Shown here piece after piece: positions 1-5,629 of a DNA stretch of 5,825 nt. The notes below the pieces were generated by a model. The model was not told where the DNA came from. It saw only the letters and a program-made list of their open reading frames with translations, and searched no databases. The position numbers were made by a program, and so were the translations under genes. The stretch covers positions 1-5,825 of the forward strand of contig JAOZIG010000198.1 of the NCBI GenBank assembly GCA_026014515.1, read 5' to 3'. The stretch comes from Candidatus Bathyarchaeota archaeon. GTDB taxonomy: Archaea > Thermoproteota > Bathyarchaeia > TCS64. The number at the start of each line of letters is the position of its first letter. Within the stretch, counting starts at the first letter, position 1.

Positions 1-1298
1 GAGACAGAAACGCTGTAGAGTACGTCATGAAGAAACTCAAAGAATATGGCTGTGAGGATGTTCATGCGGAGGAGTTCACAATCCATGGATGGACACGTGG
101 ACCAGCGACCCTCGAAATAGTTAGTCCAATTAAGAAGAGCTTTGATGTAATCAGTTTACCCCACAGCATAGGCGCTGAAGTGGAGGGTGAGCTTGTGTTC
201 ATTGGCCCCGGCGCGATAAAGGACTATGATGAGGAGAAGCTCAAAGGCAAGATAGTGATGGTTACCTCAGCGAGTCCACCGGATATGAAGCGGTTCCTCC
301 ACCGGAGCGAGAAGTATATGCGCAGCGTTATCGCGGGTGCGACTGGATGGATTTTCATGAACCATTACCCGGCGTATGGTCCACCAACAGGGGGTATCAA
401 CCCTGTTATCCCAGCGATAGGTATCAGCTATGAGGACGGCACATTCCTTACACGGCTACTGGAACGTGAAGGAGAAGTAGTGGTGAAGATCAAGACCACA
501 GACCATAACCATGATACACAAACATGGAACGTGGTAGGCGATGTAGTCCCATCGAAAGCTGCTGATGACGAGTATGTTGTAGTGGGAAGCCACCTTGACG
601 GACATGATATCAGTCAGGGAGCAGTAGACCCAGCGAGCGGAGCAGTCACCGTTATGGAGATCGCTCGTAACCTCTGTATGGTCAAGGACAAACTCAAGCG
701 TAGAGTTAGATGTATGACCTTTGGCGCAGAGGAGATTGGTCTCTATGGTAGCTATGCTTATGCAGCGGAACATGAGGCTGAGCTTGATAAATGCAGGTTT
801 ATGCTGAACCTTGACGCAGCTGGTGGAGCGGGCAAGAAGGGATTGAACATCCATGACTACCCGTCCATCGAGAAACTGGTTAAGAAATGGGAGAAGGAGA
901 TGGTAGCCGAGGTGCCCACAAAGCAGGGCGTAGGACCATACAGCGACCACTGGCCATTCTTCCTCAAGAGCGTACCATGTGCAAGCAACAGTGACCCAAC
1001 TGCGGTTCGTACAGGTAGGGGCTATGGACACACCAAGTATGATACGTTGGACAAGGTGGAGATTCAGAACCTACACTTGGCGGCGGCGAACCATACTCGG
1101 ATATTGTTCAGGGTTGCTAACGAGGAGAACTGGAATCCACGTAGGAAATCCAAGCAGGAGATAGAGGACTTCATCAAGGAGCAGGGCTATGACAGGACCA
1201 TCGCTCTCGCTGATGAGATGAGGGAGTATATCAAGAATAACTACAAGGAAATCCACCCCGAGACAAAGGAGTTTATGGAACGTAGCGGAGCCTGGTAG
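1..1298 (+). CDS. M28-family zinc metallopeptidase (aminopeptidase) with PA domain, 5'-truncated
   Basis: The protein is predicted to remove N-terminal amino acids from peptides using two zinc ions. The frame is open to the left edge: the eight codons before ATG 27 read DRNAVEYV, which matches the helix normally preceding this point in M28 enzymes. ATG 27 is therefore probably internal and the true N-terminus, with any signal peptide, lies outside the window. Counting from ATG 27, residues about 45-155 form a protease-associated (PA) domain inserted before the catalytic core. Zinc ligands and catalytic residues are all visible: H189 (SHLDGHD), bridging D201 (DPASGA), the E235-E236 pair (general base and ligand), D263 (NLDAAG) and H335 (GHTKYDTLDKV). 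A charged helical tail follows. The TAG stop lies inside a terminator hairpin. The substrate and the cellular location cannot be told. The family call is firm. Confidence 0.93.
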   Translation, partial: DRNAVEYVMKKLKEYGCEDVHAEEFTIHGWTRGPATLEIVSPIKKSFDVISLPHSIGAEVEGELVFIGPGAIKDYDEEKLKGKIVMVTSASPPDMKRFLHRSEKYMRSVIAGATGWIFMNHYPAYGPPTGGINPVIPAIGISYEDGTFLTRLLEREGEVVVKIKTTDHNHDTQTWNVVGDVVPSKAADDEYVVVGSHLDGHDISQGAVDPASGAVTVMEIARNLCMVKDKLKRRVRCMTFGAEEIGLYGSYAYAAEHEAELDKCRFMLNLDAAGGAGKKGLNIHDYPSIEKLVKKWEKEMVAEVPTKQGVGPYSDHWPFFLKSVPCASNSDPTAVRTGRGYGHTKYDTLDKVEIQNLHLAAANHTRILFRVANEENWNPRRKSKQEIEDFIKEQGYDRTIALADEMREYIKNNYKEIHPETKEFMERSGAW

Positions 1299-1317
1299 GC
1301 TCCCTCTTTCTATTTTT
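1287..1317 (+). terminator. Hairpin plus T-tract terminator of the peptidase gene
   Basis: GGAGCC (1287-1292) and GGCTCC (1298-1303) form a perfect 6-bp stem with the 5-base loop TGGTA. A pyrimidine-rich stretch ending in T5 (1313-1317) follows. The structure overlaps the last codons and the TAG stop (1296-1298) of the peptidase gene. Archaeal RNA polymerase mainly needs the T-tract, so the stem may be accessory. Confidence 0.55.
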
Positions 1318-1345
1318 GGTATTGATTGTACGGCGTTTTTGTATA

Positions 1346-1382
1346 GATTAGTTTGTAATCAGGGGTTTTTTGGGGCTTTTTT
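1346..1382 (+). terminator. Second terminator-like region, weak hairpin and two G4-T6 units
   Basis: GATTA (1346-1350) and TAATC (1356-1360) can pair around GTTTG. They are followed by two near-identical units, GGGGTTTTTT (1362-1371) and GGGGCTTTTTT (1372-1382). Another T5 lies at 1336-1340. Repeated oligo-T runs on the coding strand are the usual archaeal termination signal, so this could be a backup terminator that insulates the next gene. The stem itself is weak. Confidence 0.4.
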
Positions 1383-1428
1383 CGTGGAGATAGTTGGTTT
1401 TGCGGCTTTACCGCGTTACCCCCCCCCT

Positions 1429-1435
1429 CTTTATG
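1429..1435 (+). promoter_or_regulatory. Candidate TATA element for the FAD oxidoreductase gene
   Basis: CTTTATG lies just after a C9 run. Its centre is about 24 bases before TTG 1456 and 27 before TTG 1459, close to the spacing seen at the other genes here. If it is the promoter, transcription starts near 1457. A weaker alternative, CTTTTATT, lies at 1484-1491. Confidence 0.35.
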
Positions 1436-1524
1436 CTCTGTATGGTGGATAGGGTTTGTTGAACCCTAGTACTGACGCTATACCTTTTATTCGCTGGCAA
1501 TTTCACATAGGTAAGGAACCATCA

Positions 1525-2907
1525 TTGAGCACCACAGAAAGATACGATGTAACCGTCATAGGCGCGGGTGTAAGCGGCTTATTATCAGCTCTAGCTCTTG
1601 GAAAAGAGGGAAAAAAAGTACTGGTGATAGAACGGGCAGACTATATTGGTGGCACGTGTAGGACCTATGAGCATCAAGGCTACAAGGTTGATACTGGTCC
1701 ACATATTATTACGCGGCTTGACTCGGGACCACTCAGGGTGCTCATGGACAAATACTTCGATGTGATTCCCTACTTTGTACCCTTCGGCAAATATTATCTT
1801 AGAATCAACAGACAGGTGAAGCAGTTCCCTTGGAGCGTCAAGGACTGGATGATGTTTGAGTTACTGCCTGTTGAGGACCGCTCAATGCTTGTGAAGATCA
1901 TCTTTGATGTAGCCTATATGGCGAGCACTGGAGTGGATATGTCAAGAGTAAGTATAGCTGATATCACTCCTCGTAGTCTCTCACCCACGAGTCTAGCTTT
2001 CATCGACTATCTCAGCTACTTTATGTTGGGCACTGGACCAGTTAATGCTCCTGTTTCGCGTTTCCTTGATAGGAAGAGCTACAAGGTTGAGAAGCCCAAG
2101 GATGATAACGGTTTGACTATTCCCTATGTTGGGAAAGCTTACAATATGCTTGTGGGTGGACGACCAACAGACCAGTTCTACCCTAGAGGAGGAGTTCAAA
2201 CCATCATTGATGCTCTCTCTTATTCGCTGCCTGAGAACGTAAAGATTAATCTAGGCGAGGAACTTTTGAAGGTAAACACGGAGCAAGGTGGAAATATCTC
2301 ACCTGTCGTTTCCAGTGTCACAACTAGCAAAGGTACGTATGAGACTGATCTGGTGATCTATTCGGGGTACGCGACTGACTTGCCCCAACTGATTGACACA
2401 CCTTTACCAAACTACTATGTGAATAACCTACAAAAGATCGAGAAGGTGAACAGCTTAAGCGTCTGGGTTGGCCTAGATGAACCCATTTTCAAGGATGAGG
2501 GAAGCGAGATGTGGGTCAGCACATCATCCGATACACTTCATACTTGGATGATACCAACATCAAACTATGACCCAAGCCTAGCACCAAAAGGAAAACACCT
2601 TGTAGGCTTTGCTTTCATTGTGCCACCGGATATGCCTCATGAGAAAGCAGAGGAGAGTGCACGACACACAATATTCAGCAACATACCTGCCCTAGAACGC
2701 CACATGAACATGATACACTACCAGCACTTGGTACCAGAGAAAGCCACATGGAGCATCCACGCAGGGTTCGGTGACATCAAGACACCTGTAAAGAACCTCT
2801 ACTGTGTTGGCAGCGATAGCTTCAAGCGTAGCATGGGTCTGACCCGGGCAAGCTACAGTGTACACAAGATGCTTGACACCCTAGGTATTGAAGGAAACCT
2901 AGAGTAG
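1525..2907 (+). CDS. FAD-dependent oxidoreductase, phytoene desaturase/amine oxidase-like
   Basis: This is a flavoprotein of the phytoene desaturase/protoporphyrinogen oxidase/amine oxidase superfamily. Counting from TTG 1525 (460 residues), the N-terminus carries the Rossmann FAD motif G13-A-G15-V-S-G18. E36 ends strand beta-2 to hold the ADP ribose, and GG follows at 42-43 (IGGTCRT). D56-T-G-P-H is a typical active-site-side segment, and YPRGG at 219-223 is the motif seen before the second FAD-contact region. The C-terminus has NLYCVGSDSF...GLTRAS, the closing FAD-binding segment. The start is uncertain. TTG 1525 gives the usual short lead (MSTTERYDV) and has AAGGA seven bases upstream. TTG 1456 or 1459 would add about 22 residues unlike the family but fits a leaderless promoter. 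The substrate is not determinable: a carotenoid or other isoprenoid, or a porphyrin, is possible. The gene is convergent with the flavodoxin gene, 19 bp away. Confidence 0.82.
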   Translation: MSTTERYDVTVIGAGVSGLLSALALGKEGKKVLVIERADYIGGTCRTYEHQGYKVDTGPHIITRLDSGPLRVLMDKYFDVIPYFVPFGKYYLRINRQVKQFPWSVKDWMMFELLPVEDRSMLVKIIFDVAYMASTGVDMSRVSIADITPRSLSPTSLAFIDYLSYFMLGTGPVNAPVSRFLDRKSYKVEKPKDDNGLTIPYVGKAYNMLVGGRPTDQFYPRGGVQTIIDALSYSLPENVKINLGEELLKVNTEQGGNISPVVSSVTTSKGTYETDLVIYSGYATDLPQLIDTPLPNYYVNNLQKIEKVNSLSVWVGLDEPIFKDEGSEMWVSTSSDTLHTWMIPTSNYDPSLAPKGKHLVGFAFIVPPDMPHEKAEESARHTIFSNIPALERHMNMIHYQHLVPEKATWSIHAGFGDIKTPVKNLYCVGSDSFKRSMGLTRASYSVHKMLDTLGIEGNLE

Positions 2908-2926
2908 GCACATCAATGTAAAGAGA

Positions 2927-3397
2927 CTAGAAGTTTAGCTTAGCTACATATGCTTCGACGTCTGGTATGTAGCTGTCATCATCTATGTTTTCCGCCCTTA
3001 TTGCTACAGTCGCTATAGGAGTCTTGCCTGATAGTTCCCCCATAGTGGCTAATGCCTTCTCAGGGTCATTACCGTTCATAGTGATACAGAAAGCCGCCTC
3101 ATTGATCTGATCCTTGTGCTTGATGAGGAACGCTCTTGCTGGTGTTGATAGGTTCCCAGCCCATATTGGAGCAGCTAACACCAATAGTTCGTATTCTGAT
3201 ATGTCGGCGGTGATAGGATTTATCTCAGGTATCTTGTTTGACATGCTTTCTCTACCCGATTTGATGAACCCAAGCATACCGTTTCGTTTCTTTGGCTCCG
3301 TGATCTCTACGGTATCAGCATCAAGTCGTTCAGCAAGCGCGTTTGCCACTTTTCTTGTGTGCCCCGCCCTGCTGAAATATACTATTACGGTCTTCAT
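2927..3397 (-). CDS. Flavodoxin-family FMN-binding protein
   Basis: This is a probable cytoplasmic electron carrier or small flavin reductase of 156 residues, the usual length of a short-chain flavodoxin. After the first strand (MKTVIVYFS), residues 9-14 (SRAGHT) form the FMN phosphate-binding loop, a variant of the S/T-x-T-G-x-T motif. Residues 76-91 begin API-WAGN and form the second FMN-contact loop, with W79 positioned to stack on the isoalloxazine ring. The GFIKSGRESM segment near residues 43-52 is typical of the flavodoxin group that resembles menaquinone-dependent protoporphyrinogen oxidase and related small flavoproteins. ATG 3397 is preferred; TTG 3403 would add only two residues. 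There is no signal peptide and no membrane segment. The redox partner is unknown. The neighbouring FAD enzyme is on the opposite strand, so co-transcription is excluded. Confidence 0.88.
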   Translation of the reverse strand: MKTVIVYFSRAGHTRKVANALAERLDADTVEITEPKKRNGMLGFIKSGRESMSNKIPEINPITADISEYELLVLAAPIWAGNLSTPARAFLIKHKDQINEAAFCITMNGNDPEKALATMGELSGKTPIATVAIRAENIDDDSYIPDVEAYVAKLNF

Positions 3398-3422
3398 AAC
3401 CAAAAGAAATGCAGGTGTTAGC

Positions 3423-3429
3423 TAAAAAT
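3423..3429 (-). promoter_or_regulatory. Candidate TATA element for the flavodoxin gene
   Basis: Read on the minus strand, this is ATTTTTA, centred about 29 bases before ATG 3397 and 23 before TTG 3403. It implies an almost leaderless transcript. It is less canonical than the other TATA-like boxes in the window. Confidence 0.35.
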
Positions 3430-3431
3430 CT

Positions 3432-3445
3432 ACATACAAATATGT
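3432..3445. promoter_or_regulatory. Palindrome between divergent promoters, possible operator
   Basis: ACATA (3432-3436) and TATGT (3441-3445) form a perfect 5-bp inverted repeat around CAAA. It sits immediately upstream of the flavodoxin TATA-like box and about 24 bases before the box of the zinc-finger-like gene. This is a suitable place for a dimeric regulator, but a short A/T-rich palindrome could be chance. Confidence 0.25.
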
Positions 3446-3468
3446 CTTGAAATCCAATAATCAATAGA

Positions 3469-3475
3469 GATAAAC
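3469..3475 (+). promoter_or_regulatory. TATA element for the zinc-finger-like gene
   Basis: GATAAAC is centred at 3472, 26 bases before ATG 3498. This predicts transcription starting at or next to the start codon. It closely resembles GATAAATAC ahead of the SH3 gene, at the same spacing. Confidence 0.55.
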
Positions 3476-3497
3476 GTGGTGATGGCATCGCCTAGGT

Positions 3498-3833
3498 ATG
3501 CAGAAGTGCGATAAGGTCAACCTGCTCAAGCTCCAAGGACAGTACTTGATGTTCATTGTTGAGAACACAGCTGAGCTAAACATACTGGAACACATCGAAC
3601 AATGCAGTGAATGCAAAATCAACATTATCAAGGCAGTCAAAGAAGACCATCCACTACCTGACTATGGTAACCTGTTCCAGCGTGAGTTTGACGACCAGAC
3701 AGTACCACAGTACAGCGACTACAAGAAGCCAGAGAACTTTATTGATGCAAGGGTCCAGTGGAGAAAAAGAAAACTCAAGGAACTCATAAAAAACGCGGAG
3801 ATAGAGCTAGCTGACCTAGAGACAAGGCTATAA
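3498..3833 (+). CDS. Small uncharacterised protein with zinc-finger (HxxxCxxC) motif
   Basis: I do not recognise a named family. The 111-residue product has C4 and then H32-x3-C36-x2-C39 (HIEQCSEC), a spacing of C-x27-H-x3-C-x2-C. This arrangement and the short helical context resemble the zf-HC2/ZAS fold of bacterial anti-sigma factors, which can bind zinc and sense redox state. Archaea lack sigma-70 factors, so the partner would have to be something else. Residues about 85-111 form a highly charged amphipathic helix (RVQWRKRKLKELI...LADLETRL), perhaps a short coiled coil for dimerisation. The middle, 50-82, is acidic and proline/tyrosine-rich and probably disordered. There is no signal peptide and no membrane segment. 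ATG 3498 is the first start after an in-frame TGA at 3480 and lies 26 bases from a TATA-like box. The 3' end overlaps the dehydrogenase gene by 6 bp. The gene is probably real; the zinc assignment is inferred. Confidence 0.7.
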   Translation: MQKCDKVNLLKLQGQYLMFIVENTAELNILEHIEQCSECKINIIKAVKEDHPLPDYGNLFQREFDDQTVPQYSDYKKPENFIDARVQWRKRKLKELIKNAEIELADLETRL

Positions 3834-4652
3834 TCCGAGAACTTTCTCCAAGCCATCAATCGCCAACATATAATCGCTCCACATTCTTCCACCAGTAACG
3901 CCACCATCAACCACCAAGGCTTGACCATTCACAAAGCTACTATCATCAGAGGCAAGCCAGAGTACAGCTTTTGCTATGTCATCTACACTGCCTGATCGTC
4001 TAATGGGTTGAGCAGCTCTGAACGCGTCTTCAATGATGGGGAGCTTGGAGTCGGCTTCTTCTACGGGTACTCCACGAGCCAACGCAATCATGGGTGTGGG
4101 TATGAATCCGGGTAGTACACAGTTGACCCTGATGTTTTGTTCCCCTAGCTCCATGGCGACTGACTTTGTGAACTGGAGTACGCCTGCCTTTGATGCGCTG
4201 TAGATGTGGTTCCCGTATCCTGTACGGATGGCTGCGGTGCTTGCTGTGTTGATGATACTACCACCGCCTTGTTTGCGCATGACTCTCGCAGCATATTTGG
4301 TGCCTAGGTAGACCCCGCGTAGATTCACGGCTATGGTTCTGTCAAACATCTCGACTGTGACAGAGTCCAGTGGTCCTACTGCGCCAGCGATGCCAGCGTT
4401 GTTGAATATGCAATCGAGGCGTCCATGATGTTCAACCACGTAATCCACCGCTTTAACCACATCAGTTTCCTTACTGACATCAACGTGTAGATAATCAACC
4501 CCAATCTCATCAGCAACTCGTTTTCCTCGCTCATCCTGAATATCAGCCATGACCACTGTTGCGCCTTCTGCTGTGAAGAGTCGGGCGGTGGCTTCTCCTA
4601 TGCCTGATGCACTTCCTGTGATCAATGCTACTTTTTCTTTGAGTCGTTTCAT
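3828..4652 (-). CDS. Classical short-chain dehydrogenase/reductase (SDR), NAD-type
   Basis: This is a cytoplasmic oxidoreductase that interconverts an alcohol and a carbonyl group using a nicotinamide cofactor. It has 274 residues, close to the family's usual 250-270. The cofactor motif T12-G-x3-G17-I-G19 is intact. D37 at the end of beta-2 favours NAD over NADP. NNAG is at 84-87, and the catalytic tetrad is N110, S138, Y151 and K155 (YSASK) with the usual 13-residue Ser-Tyr spacing. Near the C-terminus is the standard FVNGQALVVDGG segment, followed by an extra tail of about 20 residues. The frame stays open upstream to 4769. ATG 4652 is preferred because it places the Rossmann strand at the N-terminus, lies about 26 bases from a clear TATA-like box, and avoids overlapping the divergent SH3 gene. 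The TAG stop interlocks with the neighbouring TAA. The substrate cannot be told. Confidence 0.92.
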   Translation of the reverse strand: MKRLKEKVALITGSASGIGEATARLFTAEGATVVMADIQDERGKRVADEIGVDYLHVDVSKETDVVKAVDYVVEHHGRLDCIFNNAGIAGAVGPLDSVTVEMFDRTIAVNLRGVYLGTKYAARVMRKQGGGSIINTASTAAIRTGYGNHIYSASKAGVLQFTKSVAMELGEQNIRVNCVLPGFIPTPMIALARGVPVEEADSKLPIIEDAFRAAQPIRRSGSVDDIAKAVLWLASDDSSFVNGQALVVDGGVTGGRMWSDYMLAIDGLEKVLGL

Positions 4653-4673
4653 GGATAATCTGTGTGGTTTTGG

Positions 4674-4681
4674 GTATAAAC
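4674..4681 (-). promoter_or_regulatory. TATA element for the SDR gene
   Basis: Read on the minus strand this is GTTTATAC, centred about 25-26 bases before ATG 4652. It predicts a leaderless transcript and supports that start codon. It is nearly the same as the box before the EamA gene. Confidence 0.6.
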
Positions 4682-4730
4682 GGTTACCATCCACTTCCAT
4701 ATAGGAGTAGTCTAAGGCTATACCGTCCAC

Positions 4731-4739
4731 GATAAATAC
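4731..4739 (+). promoter_or_regulatory. TATA element for the tandem-SH3 gene
   Basis: GATAAATAC is centred about 26 bases before ATG 4761, with no Shine-Dalgarno sequence between, which suggests a leaderless transcript. It lies in the 108-bp divergent region shared with the SDR gene. Confidence 0.6.
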
Positions 4740-4760
4740 CTTGAAGACATCAAACCAATT

Positions 4761-5102
4761 ATGCGGCAACTATACAGAGTAATCAAGCCCCACAAGGCGA
4801 GTTTCCCCGAGGCGTTAATCGCCAAACGAGGAGACAGGGTGAAAGTGGGACGCGAGGACCCTGAGATGGCGGGATGGTACTGGTGTCAGGACGTCAAAGG
4901 AATGGAGGCATGGATACCAAAGACACACCTAGACATAAACGGTGAATACGCTGTCTTCAACCAGCCCTACAATAGTATAGAGCACACTGTTGACTCCGGG
5001 GAGATAGTTCAGTATCTAGGAGAATCACTGGACTGGATCGAGTGCCTTGATAAAGAATGGAAATATGGCTGGATTCCCAGCCCAAAACTGGTGAAAATCT
5101 AG
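4761..5102 (+). CDS. Tandem SH3-domain protein
   Basis: The 113-residue product is made almost entirely of two SH3-like beta-barrel repeats. Repeat 1 (about 6-59) has an ALYDY-like start (YRVIKPHKAS), an acidic-turn GD at 24-25, the aromatic WYW at 39-41 and the WIP...L end at 51-57. Repeat 2 (about 63-113) has YAVFNQPY, GE at 80-81, W92 and GWIP...L at 103-110. These are the positions used by SH3 domains to form the peptide-binding groove. No signal peptide or membrane segment precedes them, so the protein is probably cytoplasmic, unlike bacterial SH3b domains attached to wall hydrolases. The likely role is a small adaptor or scaffold, but the ligand is unknown. ATG 4761 is supported by a TATA-like box about 26 bases upstream. 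The TAG stop shares CTAG with the convergent RidA gene. The fold is well supported; the function is not. Confidence 0.82.
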   Translation: MRQLYRVIKPHKASFPEALIAKRGDRVKVGREDPEMAGWYWCQDVKGMEAWIPKTHLDINGEYAVFNQPYNSIEHTVDSGEIVQYLGESLDWIECLDKEWKYGWIPSPKLVKI

Positions 5103-5557
5103 TCTTCTGGGTGGAGTTCGACTACCATCCAAGCCTCACAGCATATCCAGCCCGGGTGATGAACGGGTAAGGCAGCGCGCGCTGGTCTTCCCTCATAGTC
5201 ACCGAATATCTCAATCAGTAAGTCTGTCATGCCATTGAGTACCTTGGGTTGGTCCATGAAGCCCTCTGCGCTGTTGATGAAACCTACTACCTGTAGTACC
5301 TGTTTGATCTTGTCAAGGCTGCCTAGTTGTGACTTGAGCTGAGCTAGACAGTTTAGTCCTACTTCTCGTGCGCCTTGGTATCCTTCCTCGATGGTTAGGT
5401 CTTTGCCAACCATGCCATTTTTGGTGGTGTTTGCTGGTCCTTGTCCGCAGCTGAATGCGATGTTGCCCGCCCACTTGGCGCCTATGTAGTTGCCCTTGTA
5501 TCCGGGAGCCTCGGGTAGTTCTATGCCTAGTTCTTTGATTCTTTCTTCAACCTTCAT
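5099..5557 (-). CDS. RidA/YjgF/YER057c/UK114-family protein
   Basis: Members of this family form trimers. The best-studied ones, RidA proteins, hydrolyse reactive enamine/imine intermediates made by pyridoxal-phosphate enzymes. At 152 residues this is longer than RidA (about 128). It matches the subgroup that begins with a short helix (MKVEERIKELGIELPEAP), then G-N-Y, a strand ending in SCGQGP (36-41), the LTIEEGYQGAR helix, and FINSAEGFMDQPKVLNG (93-109). R127 (GRPARAALP) matches the arginine that binds the substrate carboxylate in RidA. E141 (CEAW) matches the conserved glutamate near the active site. This longer subgroup is less well characterised, so deaminase activity is inferred. The protein is cytoplasmic. 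The stop overlaps the SH3 gene by 4 bp. The start is divergent from the EamA gene across 72 bp. Confidence 0.9.
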   Translation of the reverse strand: MKVEERIKELGIELPEAPGYKGNYIGAKWAGNIAFSCGQGPANTTKNGMVGKDLTIEEGYQGAREVGLNCLAQLKSQLGSLDKIKQVLQVVGFINSAEGFMDQPKVLNGMTDLLIEIFGDYEGRPARAALPVHHPGWICCEAWMVVELHPED

Positions 5558-5579
5558 AGACTTGACAACGCATTAGACT

Positions 5580-5587
5580 GTTTTAAC
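5580..5587 (-). promoter_or_regulatory. TATA element for the RidA-family gene
   Basis: Read on the minus strand this is GTTAAAAC, centred about 26 bases before ATG 5557. It belongs to a longer A/T-rich stretch, 5581-5594. It predicts a leaderless transcript. Confidence 0.5.
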
Positions 5588-5600
5588 TTTAACCAACCCT

Positions 5601-5609
5601 GTTTTATAC
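5601..5609 (+). promoter_or_regulatory. TATA element for the EamA transporter gene
   Basis: GTTTTATAC is centred about 25 bases before ATG 5630 and lacks a downstream Shine-Dalgarno sequence. It is nearly identical to the SDR gene's box and predicts a leaderless transcript. Confidence 0.6.
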
Positions 5610-5629
5610 GAGTCCACATTACCTCTTTT

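Noticed and set aside
456..1031. A 191-codon open frame on the minus strand inside the peptidase gene
   Set aside because: It is fully antisense to a gene with all catalytic motifs intact. Its predicted protein is Cys/His/Trp-rich with no recognisable domain, which is typical of a shadow frame.
979..1256. Two 61-codon frames (+ 979-1164 and - 1071-1256) within the peptidase gene
   Set aside because: Both lie inside the catalytic coding region in other frames and show no family features.
1362..1382. Possible G-quadruplex in the G4-T6 units
   Set aside because: Only two G-runs of four are present close together; an intramolecular quadruplex needs four runs.
1993..2199. A 68-codon minus-strand frame within the FAD oxidoreductase
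   Set aside because: It is antisense to conserved FAD-enzyme sequence and has no domain or promoter.
3114..3425. A 103-codon plus-strand frame opposite the flavodoxin
   Set aside because: It mirrors the flavodoxin gene, whose FMN-binding motifs are clear, and the translated protein has no family features.
3482..3514. A ten-codon reading frame (ATG 3482, stop TAA) after GGTGAT, overlapping the start of the zinc-finger-like gene
   Set aside because: It looks like a leader peptide with a ribosome site, but the TATA-like box at 3469-3475 predicts transcription starting near 3498, downstream of this ATG.
3719..3928. A 69-codon minus-strand frame spanning the convergent zinc-finger-like/SDR junction
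   Set aside because: It overlaps both real genes and has no motif, so it is most likely chance.
4653..4769. N-terminal extension of the SDR to 4769 (39 more residues)
   Set aside because: It would place 39 atypical residues before the Rossmann strand, cover the TATA-like box of the gene itself and overlap the divergent SH3 gene.
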